A DNA stretch of 64,000 nucleotides from an uncultured Flavobacteriaceae bacterium (lineage in GTDB: Bacteria > Bacteroidota > Bacteroidia > Flavobacteriales > Flavobacteriaceae): the NCBI GenBank assembly GCA_947494325.1, contig CANLUS010000001.1, positions 248,001 to 312,000 on the forward strand, in the 5' to 3' direction. The position numbers and the translations under genes were made by a program. This document shows positions 54,051 to 63,676 of the stretch, in pieces. The notes under the pieces were generated by a model. The model did no database searches, was not told where the DNA came from, and saw nothing but the letters and a program-made list of their open reading frames with translations. Each line of letters starts with the position of its first letter. Position 1 is the first letter of the stretch.

Positions 54051-54740
54051 ATGAATAAAGAACAATTAATAAATAAATGGTTAGATTCTGGCCTTGACGA
54101 AACTCAATTAAATGAGTTTAAAAAGATGCCTGAATATGATACGTATGCTAAATTAAGTGAACGTGCACCTTTATTTAAGGATGATTCTTATAATGTAGAC
54201 TTAGAATTTGAAAAGCTAAGTTCGAAGTTAAAGATCAACGAACCTATGCAAACAAGCTCTACTACAAAAGGTATTAGGACATTAATAAATCCTTTTTTAA
54301 GAGTAGCTGCTGTTGTTGCTGTTGGCCTAGCCGTGTACTATATGCCTATTTATGATAATATGGCTACGGTAAAAACATTGGCAGATCAACAAACCACCGT
54401 CGCTTTACCAGATGCTTCAACTGTTTCATTAGAAAAATCATCTTCATTGAGATTTCAAAAAAGAAATTGGAATGAACAAAGAAAAGTAAATCTAGTTGGT
54501 GAAGCACGCTTTAAAGTTGCAAAAGGATCGGCATTTGATGTTGAAACTTGGATAGGAAAGGTAACAGTTTTAGGAACTGATTTTAAAGTGATACAACGCG
54601 AAAACTTTTTCGAAATAGAATGTTTCGAAGGAATGGTGAGCTTTGACTACAAAGGTAAAACTGTAAAATTACCTGCAGGAAAATCGTTACGAATTATTGA
54701 TGGTAAGATTGTATCTAAAAGAGAGACAAAACTTGCATAA
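54051..54740 (+). CDS. FecR family anti-sigma factor
   Basis: This 229-residue protein has a short cytoplasmic N-terminus, one membrane helix (about 82-102) and a periplasmic FecR domain (about 110-220; TTVALPDASTVSLEKSSSLRF and VNLVGEARFKVAKGSAFDVET). It receives a signal from a TonB-dependent receptor and controls the ECF sigma encoded upstream. The N-terminal part is compact. The receptor or carboxypeptidase-like gene usually found after fecR is missing; the convergent aconitase gene follows. Confidence 0.9.
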   Translation: MNKEQLINKWLDSGLDETQLNEFKKMPEYDTYAKLSERAPLFKDDSYNVDLEFEKLSSKLKINEPMQTSSTTKGIRTLINPFLRVAAVVAVGLAVYYMPIYDNMATVKTLADQQTTVALPDASTVSLEKSSSLRFQKRNWNEQRKVNLVGEARFKVAKGSAFDVETWIGKVTVLGTDFKVIQRENFFEIECFEGMVSFDYKGKTVKLPAGKSLRIIDGKIVSKRETKLA

Positions 54741-54759
54741 AATAAAAACATAAATTCAT

Positions 54760-54791
54760 AAAAAAGCCTACTATATCTAGTAGGCTTTTTT
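54760..54791. terminator. Intrinsic terminator after fecR
   Basis: A 14-bp perfect stem (54760-54773 with 54778-54791), 4-nt loop, A and T runs on both sides. It serves both fecR and the convergent aconitase gene. Confidence 0.92.
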
Positions 54792-54812
54792 ATTATCTAC
54801 AAAACGTTTGCA

Positions 54813-57080
54813 TTAAGCAGCGTTTTCTTTTTTAATTAAATTCAAGGCAGAGCCATGATTGAACCACTCAATTTGTCCAGCGTTGTAGGTATGATTAGCT
54901 AGAATAATATCTTTACTACCATCAGCGTGTGTTACTTCAATTGTTAAGGGCTTACCTGGTGTAAAATCAGCTAAATCAACAAAATCAAACGTATCATCTT
55001 CTTGAACTTTATCATAATCGGCTTCATTAACAAATGTCAATCCTAACATTCCTTGCTTTTTCAAATTCGTTTCATGAATCCTCGCGAATGATTTCACTAA
55101 TACTGCTATAACCCCTAGATGACGTGGCTGCATTGCTGCATGCTCACGTGAAGACCCCTCTCCATAATTATGATCTCCAACAACAATTGTTGGTACACCA
55201 GCAGCCTTATAAGCTCTTTGCGTTGCCGGCACAGCACCATACTCTCCGGTTAGCTGATTTTTAACGGTATCGGGCTTATCATTAAATGCATTAATTGCTC
55301 CTGTCAACGTATTATTAGAAATATTATCTAAATGTCCTCTGAATCGCAACCAAGGCCCAGCCATGGAAATATGATCTGTTGTACATTTTCCTTTAGCTTT
55401 TATTAATAATTTAGCTCCTGTAACGTTCGAACCAATTGGATTAAAAGGTGTTAATAATTGTAACCTTTTAGAATCGACATTCACTTTAATTTCGATTCCC
55501 GAACCGTCTTCTGGAGGCGCAATAAAACCGGCATCCTCTACATCAAACCCTCTTTCTGGTAATTCCATACCTGTAGGTTCGTCTAATTTTACTTGTTCTC
55601 CATTTTTATTGGTTAACGTATCTGTGATGGGATTAAAATCCAAACGCCCTGAAATTGCAATTGCCGCCACCATCTCTGGAGATGTTACAAAGGCATGAGT
55701 ATTCGGATTTCCATCGGCTCTTTTCGCAAAGTTTCTATTAAAAGAATGTACAATACTATTTTTTGGAGCATTTTTAGGATCACTATATCTCGCCCATTGA
55801 CCAATACACGGCCCACAAGCATTCGTAAAAATAGTAGCATCTAAATCTTCAAAAATAGAGAGCAATCCATCTCGTTCAGCAGTAAATCTTACTTGCTCAG
55901 AACCAGGATTAATACCAAATTGGGCTTTTGTTTCTAAGCCTTTATCTACTGCTTGCTTTGCAATTGACGCCGCTCTAGATAAATCTTCATACGATGAATT
56001 CGTACAAGAACCTATTAATCCCCATTCAACATCTAACGGCCATTCATTCTTAGTCGCGATTTCATTCATTTCACCAACAACTGTAGCCAAATCTGGTGTA
56101 AATGGTCCATTTATATGTGGCGCCAATTCTGATAAATTGATTTCGATTACTTGGTCAAAATATTGTTCTGGATTCGCATATACTTCAGCATCACCTGTCA
56201 AATGTTCTTTTACCTCATTTGCGGCATCGGCTACGTCATTTCTATCAGTCGCTCTTAAATAACGCTCCATAGATTCGTCATATCCAAAAGTAGAAGTCGT
56301 TGCACCTATCTCGGCACCCATATTACAAATAGTTCCTTTACCTGTGCATGACATACTTTTTGCGCCTTCGCCAAAATATTCTACGATGGCTCCAGTTCCC
56401 CCTTTTACAGTAAGAATACCAGCTACTTTTAAAATAACATCTTTTGGGGCAGTCCAACCACTTAATTTCCCTGTTAATTTTACACCAATCAGTTTTGGAA
56501 ATTTCAATTCCCAAGGCATTCCCGCCATAACATCTACAGCATCAGCTCCTCCAACTCCAATGGCTACCATTCCCAAACCTCCAGCATTCACTGTATGAGA
56601 ATCGGTTCCGATCATCATTCCACCTGGAAACGCATAATTTTCTAAAACTACTTGATGAATAATTCCTGCTCCTGGTTTCCAAAACCCAAGTCCATATTTA
56701 CTCGAAACTGATTCCAAGAAATTAAAAACCTCGTTACTCGTATTTAAGGCATTCTGCAAATCATTTTTCGCGCCTATTTTGGCTTGAATCAAATGATCAC
56801 AATGAGTTGTTGTAGGGACAGCCACTTTCTTTTTACCAGCCTGCATAAACTGAAGCAATGCCATTTGAGCCGTTGCGTCTTGTAATGCAATTCTATCTGG
56901 CGCAAAATCTACATATGATTTCCCTCTTTCAAAAGTTTGACTTGGAGTACCTTCCGTCAGGTGACTGTATAAAATTTTCTCCGACAACGTTAACGGTTTG
57001 CCAGTCAATTCTCGTGCTTTATTAATCCGTTCGCCCATACTTTTATAGACGCTTTTAATCATATCAATATCAAATGCCAT
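54813..57080 (-). CDS. Aconitate hydratase
   Basis: This 755-residue TCA-cycle enzyme interconverts citrate and isocitrate. [4Fe-4S] ligands are visible in [12 protein letters not shown] and ACGPCIGQW, and the swivel domain carries [12 protein letters not shown]. It is the mitochondrial-type aconitase (AcnA/aconitase superfamily, not AcnB). It is transcribed alone between fecR and clpS. Confidence 0.95.
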   Translation of the reverse strand: MAFDIDMIKSVYKSMGERINKARELTGKPLTLSEKILYSHLTEGTPSQTFERGKSYVDFAPDRIALQDATAQMALLQFMQAGKKKVAVPTTTHCDHLIQAKIGAKNDLQNALNTSNEVFNFLESVSSKYGLGFWKPGAGIIHQVVLENYAFPGGMMIGTDSHTVNAGGLGMVAIGVGGADAVDVMAGMPWELKFPKLIGVKLTGKLSGWTAPKDVILKVAGILTVKGGTGAIVEYFGEGAKSMSCTGKGTICNMGAEIGATTSTFGYDESMERYLRATDRNDVADAANEVKEHLTGDAEVYANPEQYFDQVIEINLSELAPHINGPFTPDLATVVGEMNEIATKNEWPLDVEWGLIGSCTNSSYEDLSRAASIAKQAVDKGLETKAQFGINPGSEQVRFTAERDGLLSIFEDLDATIFTNACGPCIGQWARYSDPKNAPKNSIVHSFNRNFAKRADGNPNTHAFVTSPEMVAAIAISGRLDFNPITDTLTNKNGEQVKLDEPTGMELPERGFDVEDAGFIAPPEDGSGIEIKVNVDSKRLQLLTPFNPIGSNVTGAKLLIKAKGKCTTDHISMAGPWLRFRGHLDNISNNTLTGAINAFNDKPDTVKNQLTGEYGAVPATQRAYKAAGVPTIVVGDHNYGEGSSREHAAMQPRHLGVIAVLVKSFARIHETNLKKQGMLGLTFVNEADYDKVQEDDTFDFVDLADFTPGKPLTIEVTHADGSKDIILANHTYNAGQIEWFNHGSALNLIKKENAA

Positions 57081-57282
57081 ATGCTAATTATATTTGGTTA
57101 AATATACGAACGCAAAGTTACTCATTTTCGTATTATTTTTCGAAAATGTTCAATATAAAAAGTTAATATCACATTATTTATGTGAAATACTCAAAAAAAG
57201 ATAAAAATGATTAAACTATCTGCAGCACAGTATCTAAAATATTATCAACCTAAAAATGGAATTTAGACAAGAAACCCTTATT

Positions 57283-57558
57283 TCAAACGATTTCGGCAGA
57301 CAAACCACGACTTAATAATCTGGAACATCGAGGCTTTAATTCTTCATACTCTCCGGTCTTTACTGCGCATTTGCCTTTATAATGTACAAGATAAGTACAT
57401 TGTTCCGCTTGCTCTGGGGTGTGATCACAAACATCTATTAAAGAATCAATAACAAAATCGAACGTATTCACATCATCATTAAATAGAATTATTTCATGCT
57501 GTTGCACTTCCTTTTCTAGGACATCAACGTCTTCCTGTATTTTCTCTTTTGAACTCAT
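57283..57558 (-). CDS. clpS: ATP-dependent Clp protease adaptor ClpS
   Basis: This 91-residue adaptor delivers N-degron substrates to ClpAP/ClpCP. The family motif EIILFNDDVNTFDFVIDSL (with the conserved NDD) and DHTPEQAEQCTYLVHYKGKC are present. The ATG at 57558 is chosen over an upstream TTG. The conserved prmA and tpiA genes lie close by, with the M57 protease gene inserted between. Confidence 0.93.
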   Translation of the reverse strand: MSSKEKIQEDVDVLEKEVQQHEIILFNDDVNTFDFVIDSLIDVCDHTPEQAEQCTYLVHYKGKCAVKTGEYEELKPRCSRLLSRGLSAEIV

Positions 57559-57583
57559 GGTAGGTGTTTGAAACAAAAATAAT

Positions 57584-57614
57584 AAAAAAGAGGCATATGT
57601 TCAATATACCTCTT
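57584..57614 (-). terminator. Intrinsic terminator after M57 protease gene
   Basis: AAGAGG (57588-57593) pairs with CCTCTT (57609-57614) with an inner ATAT/ATAT pairing, followed on the minus strand by a T-run. It lies about 27 bp after the M57 stop codon. Confidence 0.75.
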
Positions 57615-57640
57615 CTTTCATCAACTAAAATTAACTAATT

Positions 57641-58471
57641 TTAATATAAAAATCTTAACGCGGTGATATCGTTATTATTAAACTCACCATCTTCATTGTT
57701 TGAAAAACAAGCCAACATTACTGAAGTTGGATCAAAGCCTGTCGGTGTTCCTGGAATATGTATCGCACCTACAGAACCTGCACTTTCTCCAGACTGCCCA
57801 CAACTTTGTCTACTAAACCAGTCTGTATGACGCAAACCAACTGAATGACCAATTTCATGTGTAATTACATGCTCTACAACATTTGTATCAAAGCTATTCA
57901 AACCATAAATCTGAACAAACTTAAACGGTCTTCCATTAGAAGGAAACCCTGCAGAACCACCTGAACCAGATTGATTAGGGTTGTGATACACCACCATTTC
58001 TTTTGGTTGATAATTAGTGCCGAAAGTTAAATTGAAACGGAAACTCAAACCTAATCTATTGTAATTATTAACGGCCCAGCGCAATGCTGTTTGTTCTTTA
58101 TTCGATAGACCAAAACCTCCGCCACCAGTGTAACCTATAATATCGATGGTATTTATAGATACTAAATTATTGGTACGGTATTGTTTTGTCTGTATTCCGT
58201 CTCCAATATTCATGTTCATTATTTGATCTTTTGTGAACATAATGTCACCTTCTACTTTAAACATCTCTTGTACATTACCATCTGGCAAGTGGAAATCTAC
58301 TACTTCAAGATCATTTGGATTAAAATAATTTTGCTCTAAAGCTTTTACAACTTCAACATGTTTCTCCTCTGCAGATTCTTGATCTACAAAGCCGTCTTCG
58401 TCTTTTTGACAAGAAAATAACAACATAGCAATTGTTAAAATAAAAATTGGAAAATTGAGTTTTTTCTTCAT
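57641..58471 (-). CDS. M57 family (dual-action HEIGH) metalloprotease lipoprotein
   Basis: This 276-residue protein has a lipoprotein signal with lipobox LLFSC (Cys21), a propeptide-like region (about 25-110) and a zinc protease domain with THEIGHSVGLRH (His205, Glu206, His209 and a third His). The GWAVNNY-like and EIGHSVG sequences and the Asn-rich C-terminus fit peptidase M57. It is likely extracytoplasmic, cell-surface or outer-membrane attached. It interrupts the clpS-prmA-tpiA neighbourhood. Confidence 0.88.
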   Translation of the reverse strand: MKKKLNFPIFILTIAMLLFSCQKDEDGFVDQESAEEKHVEVVKALEQNYFNPNDLEVVDFHLPDGNVQEMFKVEGDIMFTKDQIMNMNIGDGIQTKQYRTNNLVSINTIDIIGYTGGGGFGLSNKEQTALRWAVNNYNRLGLSFRFNLTFGTNYQPKEMVVYHNPNQSGSGGSAGFPSNGRPFKFVQIYGLNSFDTNVVEHVITHEIGHSVGLRHTDWFSRQSCGQSGESAGSVGAIHIPGTPTGFDPTSVMLACFSNNEDGEFNNNDITALRFLY

Positions 58472-58633
58472 TTTGTTTAATTTTTTAAGTTAATATTGGT
58501 TTTATTGCTAAATATTTAACAATAATTTGACCGTGAAGTTAAAACTAGTATTGGCTGTTGTCAATAGCGAAAACCATGATTTTTAAAATTCCTTGAAAAC
58601 CATTAGTTTTTGTCAGACTAAAAAATATTGATG

Positions 58634-59473
58634 TTAATTTGATTTTACATACTTTAACGCTACCCAGTTATGGCGCTCTATAAAATGTTCCAAATGAAGT
58701 TGATGTTTTGAAGCTTCTCCATCAATTATAGGAATATCTTCTTGATAAAAACCACTCAGTAGTAAGATTCCATTTTCGTGCAAGCAGTTCGCATACGTTT
58801 GCATATCACTCATCAAAATATTTCGATTGATATTAGCGATAATTACATCGTATTTCTTATTTACTAAAAGAGAAACATCACCTTCATAAACAGAAATATG
58901 CTCGCATTTATTTCGTTCGCAATTCTCTACTGAGTTTTCATAACACCAGGCATCAATATCAATGGCGTCAATAGGTGTTGCTCCTTTCATTTCGGCAAAA
59001 ATTGCCAAAATACCAGTGCCACACCCCATATCTAAGACTTTCTTATTTTTTAAATCAAGCTTTAACAAATGCTGCACCATCATGTGCGTTGTTTCATGAT
59101 GACCCGTTCCAAAGCTCATTTTAGGCTCTATGATAATATCATATTCTAAGTTGGGATTTTGATGAAAAGGCGCGCGAATACTTACGAGGTCATCAACCAC
59201 TATTGGCTGGAAGTTCTTTTCCCATTCACTATTCCAATTGGTCTGTGCAATTTCTTCTGTAGTAAATGAAATTTCGAATTCTTCATTTTTCAAAGCAAAA
59301 ATATCTTCAAGAATAGTTTCGCGATGCTCTACCTTCTGGATATAAGCAGTAACACCGTTTTCATTTTCTACAAAACTTTCGAAACCGGCATAACCCAATT
59401 CTGCAATCAATATTTCTGTTGCTGGCTGTAATGGTGACACCGTAAAATTATATGCGATATAAGTAGTGGACAT
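58634..59473 (-). CDS. prmA: Ribosomal protein L11 methyltransferase
   Basis: This 279-residue SAM-dependent enzyme has the PrmA N-terminal domain (1-95) and a Rossmann methyltransferase domain with MGCGTGILAIF and the NPPY-like IIANINRNIL. The catalytic region matches FGTGHHETTHMM. It trimethylates ribosomal protein uL11. It follows tpiA by 85 bp on the same strand. Confidence 0.95.
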   Translation of the reverse strand: MSTTYIAYNFTVSPLQPATEILIAELGYAGFESFVENENGVTAYIQKVEHRETILEDIFALKNEEFEISFTTEEIAQTNWNSEWEKNFQPIVVDDLVSIRAPFHQNPNLEYDIIIEPKMSFGTGHHETTHMMVQHLLKLDLKNKKVLDMGCGTGILAIFAEMKGATPIDAIDIDAWCYENSVENCERNKCEHISVYEGDVSLLVNKKYDVIIANINRNILMSDMQTYANCLHENGILLLSGFYQEDIPIIDGEASKHQLHLEHFIERHNWVALKYVKSN

Positions 59474-59558
59474 AAAGTGTAGATCCCTTCAAGTTTAGGG
59501 AGACCAATTAGGTTAAAAGAAAATAAGAATGTATGCTAACACCCTCACCATGAAATCT

Positions 59559-60317
59559 CTAAATTGCGTTTATAATAGCTAAAAAGTCTTGACTCTTAAG
59601 GGAAGCTCCTCCAATCAATCCTCCATCAACATCAGGTTTTGAAAAAATCTCTTGAGCGTTCGCAGGTTTTACACTACCTCCATAAAGAATAGAAACTTCC
59701 TCAGCCACATCTTCATCATACTGATCGGTAATTAAATTTCGAATAAAGGCATGCATTTCTTGTGCTTGGTCGGCCGAAGCAGTCTCACCCGTTCCGATGG
59801 CCCAAACAGGTTCATAGGCCAGCACAATACGTTGCCAATCACTTTCTTTTAAATGAAACAGCGCATCCTTTAGTTGATATTCAACAACATTGAAGTGATT
59901 ATCAGCTTGTCTATCTTCCAATTTTTCTCCAAAACAAAAAATTACATCCATTTTATGCTCAAGCGCCTGTTCTACTTTTTGAGTAAGCAAATTTGCGTCC
60001 TCATTAAAATATTCTCGTCTTTCTGAATGCCCTAAAATAACTGTATCGATCCCCGCTGATAACAACATATCGGCAGATACTTCTCCTGTATAAGCACCAC
60101 TTTCTTTAAAATGCATGTTTTGCGCAGCCACCTCAACCTTCGTATTTCTTTTTTCAGCATCTACTACATAAGGAATGTTTATGAACGGTGGTGATACAAT
60201 TACTCTCGTGTTTTCATCAATATTTCCTAAACCAGCACTGATATCATTCACTAATTGCAAAGATTGCTCTTTATTCAAATTCATTTTCCAGTTTCCGGCT
60301 ACTATTTTTTTTCTCAT
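59559..60317 (-). CDS. tpiA: Triosephosphate isomerase
   Basis: This 252-residue glycolytic enzyme interconverts dihydroxyacetone phosphate and glyceraldehyde 3-phosphate. Catalytic motifs are complete: GNWKMN (Asn, Lys), GHSERREYF (His), AYEPVWAIGTG (Glu) and LYGGSVKPANAQEIF. The start follows the Opp-type permease stop by 3 bp, so these are co-transcribed. Confidence 0.97.
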   Translation of the reverse strand: MRKKIVAGNWKMNLNKEQSLQLVNDISAGLGNIDENTRVIVSPPFINIPYVVDAEKRNTKVEVAAQNMHFKESGAYTGEVSADMLLSAGIDTVILGHSERREYFNEDANLLTQKVEQALEHKMDVIFCFGEKLEDRQADNHFNVVEYQLKDALFHLKESDWQRIVLAYEPVWAIGTGETASADQAQEMHAFIRNLITDQYDEDVAEEVSILYGGSVKPANAQEIFSKPDVDGGLIGGASLKSQDFLAIINAI

Positions 60318-60320
60318 AAT

Positions 60321-61397
60321 TTATTTCAGTTTTATGCGTGGATCCAACCACCCGTATATAATGTCAACAAAAATATTGATAATAATGAACATTGTTGCAA
60401 TTATCAATACACTTCCCATAATTATGGGTAAATCTAAGGTATTTAAGGCGTTTACAATTTCTTTTCCTAAACCATTCCAGTTAAAAATATATTCTACAAA
60501 AACAGCGCCGGCTAATAAGGAAGCAAACCATCCCGAAACGGCTGTAACCACCGGATTTAAGGCATTTTTCAAGGCATGCTTTCTAATGATTTTATACATT
60601 GTCAATCCTTTTGCTTTCGCAGTACGAATATAATCCTGATTCAATACTTCAAGCAAAGAACTTCGCATTAACTGAATCACAACAGCTAAAGGACGAATTC
60701 CCAACACAATGGCGGGCAAGAGTAGATTTTTTAGCTGAATATATTTCCCTTCCCCAAAATCATCGACTTCGTACAAACTACCCGTCATATTTAAGTTGGT
60801 GTATTTGTGCAATACAAAACCAAAAAACCAAGCAAAGATAATTGCCGAAAAGAACGAAGGTACGCTCATTCCGAATGTACTAACCACCGAAATAAATCGA
60901 TCAAAAAAGGAGTCTTTAAAAATAGCAGACAATATACCAAAAAACACTCCAATTAAGATGGCGATTGTAATAGCGGAAACAGCTAAAATTGCTGTATTCG
61001 GTAAGGTTTCTGCAATAATTTCAGACACTTCTTTTCCGTTCTTCTGAAAAGACTCTCTGAGATATGGAAACTTAACCACAATCGTTCTATCACCTACTGA
61101 AAAAAGCTTCTTAAATGAGTATTTGTTTTTAGTCAAATACGTATAATTAGTTTCATTGGTGCTATGTATAGAAATGGGTGATAAATCGTTCAAATAGTAC
61201 GCGTATTGCGTTAGAATTGGTTGATCAAAACCATATTTTCGTTTAATATTTTCTAACTGCTCACTATCTTCACGCTGATCTAGCATCATTCGAGCAGGGT
61301 CTCCAGGCAACACCGTAAACAAGAAGAAAATAACAGTAATCACACCGAACAGCGTTAAAATACCGTAAAAAAATTTATTTGAAATATAACGAAGCAA
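60321..61397 (-). CDS. Opp/Dpp-type ABC transporter permease (DppB family)
   Basis: This 358-residue inner-membrane protein has an N-terminal helix and six C-terminal helices with the binding-protein-dependent permease motif region (about 150-345; YIRTAKAKGLTMYKIIRKHALKNALNP carries the EAA loop). A large extracytoplasmic loop (about 30-135) is inserted after the first helix. The start is TTG; an in-frame stop lies three codons upstream so no earlier start exists. The partner DppC, ATPases and binding protein are not in the window. A terminal stop-anticodon-like position to tpiA suggests coupling. Confidence 0.88.
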   Translation of the reverse strand: MLRYISNKFFYGILTLFGVITVIFFLFTVLPGDPARMMLDQREDSEQLENIKRKYGFDQPILTQYAYYLNDLSPISIHSTNETNYTYLTKNKYSFKKLFSVGDRTIVVKFPYLRESFQKNGKEVSEIIAETLPNTAILAVSAITIAILIGVFFGILSAIFKDSFFDRFISVVSTFGMSVPSFFSAIIFAWFFGFVLHKYTNLNMTGSLYEVDDFGEGKYIQLKNLLLPAIVLGIRPLAVVIQLMRSSLLEVLNQDYIRTAKAKGLTMYKIIRKHALKNALNPVVTAVSGWFASLLAGAVFVEYIFNWNGLGKEIVNALNTLDLPIIMGSVLIIATMFIIINIFVDIIYGWLDPRIKLK

Positions 61398-61443
61398 GAA
61401 ATATTATTTAGCTATCAAATATAGTTAAACTATTAAAAAATAG

Positions 61444-61451
61444 TAGCTTTG
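61444..61451 (+). promoter_or_regulatory. -7 promoter element for pyrF
   Basis: TAGCTTTG fits TAnnTTTG, 22 bp before the pyrF start codon. The -33 position reads TTA rather than TTG. Confidence 0.45.
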
Positions 61452-61473
61452 CAAAACCTTTTATTTTATTAGT

Positions 61474-62286
61474 ATGACCAGAGCTCTACTCATTGAACAG
61501 ATCAAAAAAAAGCAATCCTTTTTATGTGTTGGATTAGATGTTGACTTAGATAAAATCCCTCAACATTTAATAGCGCTAGAAGATCCTATTTTTGAGTTCA
61601 ACAAACAGATTATTGACGCTACGCATCATTTAACCGTTGCCTACAAACCAAACATTGCTTTTTATGAAGCCTATGGAATAAAAGGTTGGCGCGCCCTAGA
61701 GAAAACCATCAACTATCTCAATAAAAATTTCCCAGAAATATTTACAATTGCTGATGCCAAAAGAGGAGATATTGGTAATACGTCTACGCGCTATGCTAAA
61801 GCTTTTTTTGAAGATTTGAATTTTGATTCTATTACAGTGGCTCCTTATATGGGTAGTGACTCTGTTGAGCCTTTCTTAGCCTTTGAAAATAAATTTACAA
61901 TCATGTTGGCCTTAACTTCGAACATGGGAGGTCTAGATTTTCAAACATTAAAAGTTGAAAATACTGCACTATATGAACAGGTACTTAAAAAATCGTTGTC
62001 TTGGAAAAATTCTGATCAGTTAATGTATGTAGTTGGCGCTACACGACCAGAATATTTCGCTAAGATTCGAAAAATCATCCCAAATCATTTTTTGCTAGTT
62101 CCTGGGGTTGGAGCTCAAGGCGGAAGCTTATCTGAAGTATGCAAATACGGCATAAACAGCGATATTGGTTTACTCGTGAATTCTACAAGAGGTATTATTT
62201 ATGCCTCTCAAGAAAAAAACTTTGCATTAAAAGCGCAAGAAAAGGCCCTCGAATTACAACTAGAAATGAAAGCCTTTATAAACTAG
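61474..62286 (+). CDS. pyrF: Orotidine-5'-phosphate decarboxylase
   Basis: This 270-residue enzyme is the last step of de novo UMP synthesis. The catalytic array is visible in [10 protein letters not shown] (Lys) and [12 protein letters not shown] (Asp-Lys-Asp), with the phosphate loop VPGVGAQGG. The length and motif order place it in the type 2 (eubacterial-long) OMP decarboxylases. der follows after 34 bp with its own -7 box. Confidence 0.95.
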   Translation: MTRALLIEQIKKKQSFLCVGLDVDLDKIPQHLIALEDPIFEFNKQIIDATHHLTVAYKPNIAFYEAYGIKGWRALEKTINYLNKNFPEIFTIADAKRGDIGNTSTRYAKAFFEDLNFDSITVAPYMGSDSVEPFLAFENKFTIMLALTSNMGGLDFQTLKVENTALYEQVLKKSLSWKNSDQLMYVVGATRPEYFAKIRKIIPNHFLLVPGVGAQGGSLSEVCKYGINSDIGLLVNSTRGIIYASQEKNFALKAQEKALELQLEMKAFIN

Positions 62287-62293
62287 ATAACAC

Positions 62294-62301
62294 TATCTTT
62301 G
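62294..62301 (+). promoter_or_regulatory. -7 promoter element for der
   Basis: TATCTTTG matches TAnnTTTG, 19 bp before the der start codon. No -33 TTG is evident. Confidence 0.45.
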
Positions 62302-62320
62302 CAAACAATTTCAGTGAACT

Positions 62321-63625
62321 ATGGGAAACATCGTAGCCATCGTAGGAAGACCGAATGTAGGGAAGTCTACTTTTTTTAATCGTTTAATTCAACGTCGTGA
62401 GGCCATTACAGATGCTGTAAGTGGTGTAACACGTGATAGACATTATGGAAAATCGGAATGGAACGGACAAGAATTTACCTTGATTGATACCGGTGGATAT
62501 GTGAAAGGTTCGGATGATATCTTTGAAGCTGAAATTGATAAACAGGTAGAGTTAGCAATTGACGAAGCGGATGCTATTATATTTATGGTGGATGTTGAAG
62601 CGGGGATAACGGGAATGGATGAAGATGTTGCAAAATTACTCCGCAAAGTAAAAAAACCTATTTTTTTAGTCATTAATAAAGTTGATAACAGCAAACGAAA
62701 CGCTGATGCTGTTGAATTTTATGCCTTGGGGCTTGGTGATTATTATACAATAGCGAGTATCAATGGTAGTGGAACTGGTGAATTACTAGATGATTTAGTG
62801 AAGGCTTTACCTGAAAAAGAAGAAACTGAAGAAGATGAACTACCTCGATTCGCTGTTGTTGGAAGGCCAAATGCAGGAAAATCATCTTTTATCAATGCTT
62901 TAATTGGAGAAGATAGATATATCGTAACCGATATTGCCGGTACCACTCGAGATTCTATTGACACAAAATACAATCGTTTCGGATTTGATTTTAATTTGGT
63001 AGATACCGCTGGGATACGTCGAAAAACAAAAGTAAAAGATGATCTAGAATTCTATTCAGTGATGCGATCTGTTCGTGCCATAGAGCATTGCGATGTCGCC
63101 ATTTTAGTAATTGATGCTACTCGTGGTTTTGAAGGTCAAGATCAAAATATTTTTTGGTTAGCCGTAAAAAATAAAAAAGGTGTTGTAATTCTTGTTAATA
63201 AATGGGATTTAGTCGAAAAAGACACCAAAACCACAAAAGAGTTTGAAACAATAATTAGAAGACAAATAGAACCTTTTACTGATGTCCCCATTGTTTTTAT
63301 TTCGGCCTTGACCAAACAACGTATTTTTAAGGCGATAGAAACGTCTGTTACTGTATATAACAGCCGAAAAAACAGAATTTCTACAAGTAAGTTGAATGAG
63401 ACGATGTTAGATATTGTAACGAACAACCCTCCACCCGCTTACAAAGGAAAATTTGTAAAAATTAAATTCTGTACTCAGCTACCAACACCGACGCCTCAAT
63501 TTGCATTCTTTTGTAATCTACCTCAATATGTAAAAGATCCGTATAAACGATATCTCGAAAACAGAATGCGCGATATTTTTGACTTTAACGGGGTTCCGAT
63601 TATCATTTATTTCAGAAAGAAGTAA
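62321..63625 (+). CDS. der: Ribosome biogenesis GTPase Der (EngA)
   Basis: This 434-residue protein has two tandem GTPase domains: G1 motifs GRPNVGKST (residue about 8) and GRPNAGKSS (about 182), switch elements DTGGY and DTAGI, NKVD and NKWD motifs, and a C-terminal KH-like domain (about 350-434). It acts in 50S subunit assembly. It is followed by the gluconokinase gene. Confidence 0.97.
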   Translation: MGNIVAIVGRPNVGKSTFFNRLIQRREAITDAVSGVTRDRHYGKSEWNGQEFTLIDTGGYVKGSDDIFEAEIDKQVELAIDEADAIIFMVDVEAGITGMDEDVAKLLRKVKKPIFLVINKVDNSKRNADAVEFYALGLGDYYTIASINGSGTGELLDDLVKALPEKEETEEDELPRFAVVGRPNAGKSSFINALIGEDRYIVTDIAGTTRDSIDTKYNRFGFDFNLVDTAGIRRKTKVKDDLEFYSVMRSVRAIEHCDVAILVIDATRGFEGQDQNIFWLAVKNKKGVVILVNKWDLVEKDTKTTKEFETIIRRQIEPFTDVPIVFISALTKQRIFKAIETSVTVYNSRKNRISTSKLNETMLDIVTNNPPPAYKGKFVKIKFCTQLPTPTPQFAFFCNLPQYVKDPYKRYLENRMRDIFDFNGVPIIIYFRKK

Positions 63626-63630
63626 GTCTC

Positions 63631-63658
63631 TTGACTTGGTGATAAATTAGTATATTTA
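63631..63658 (+). promoter_or_regulatory. Promoter candidate for gluconokinase gene
   Basis: TTG (63631-63633), 17 bp, TATATTTA (63651-63658); the last base differs from the TAnnTTTG consensus. The start codon is 18 bp downstream. Confidence 0.45.
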
Positions 63659-63676
63659 CGTCTTCATCAAGAACAA

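Noticed and set aside
57207-57266. 19-residue frame MIKLSAAQYLKYYQPKNGI between clpS and the aconitase gene
   Set aside because: It is short, has no promoter or recognisable family and lies in an AT-rich gap; random occurrence is likely.
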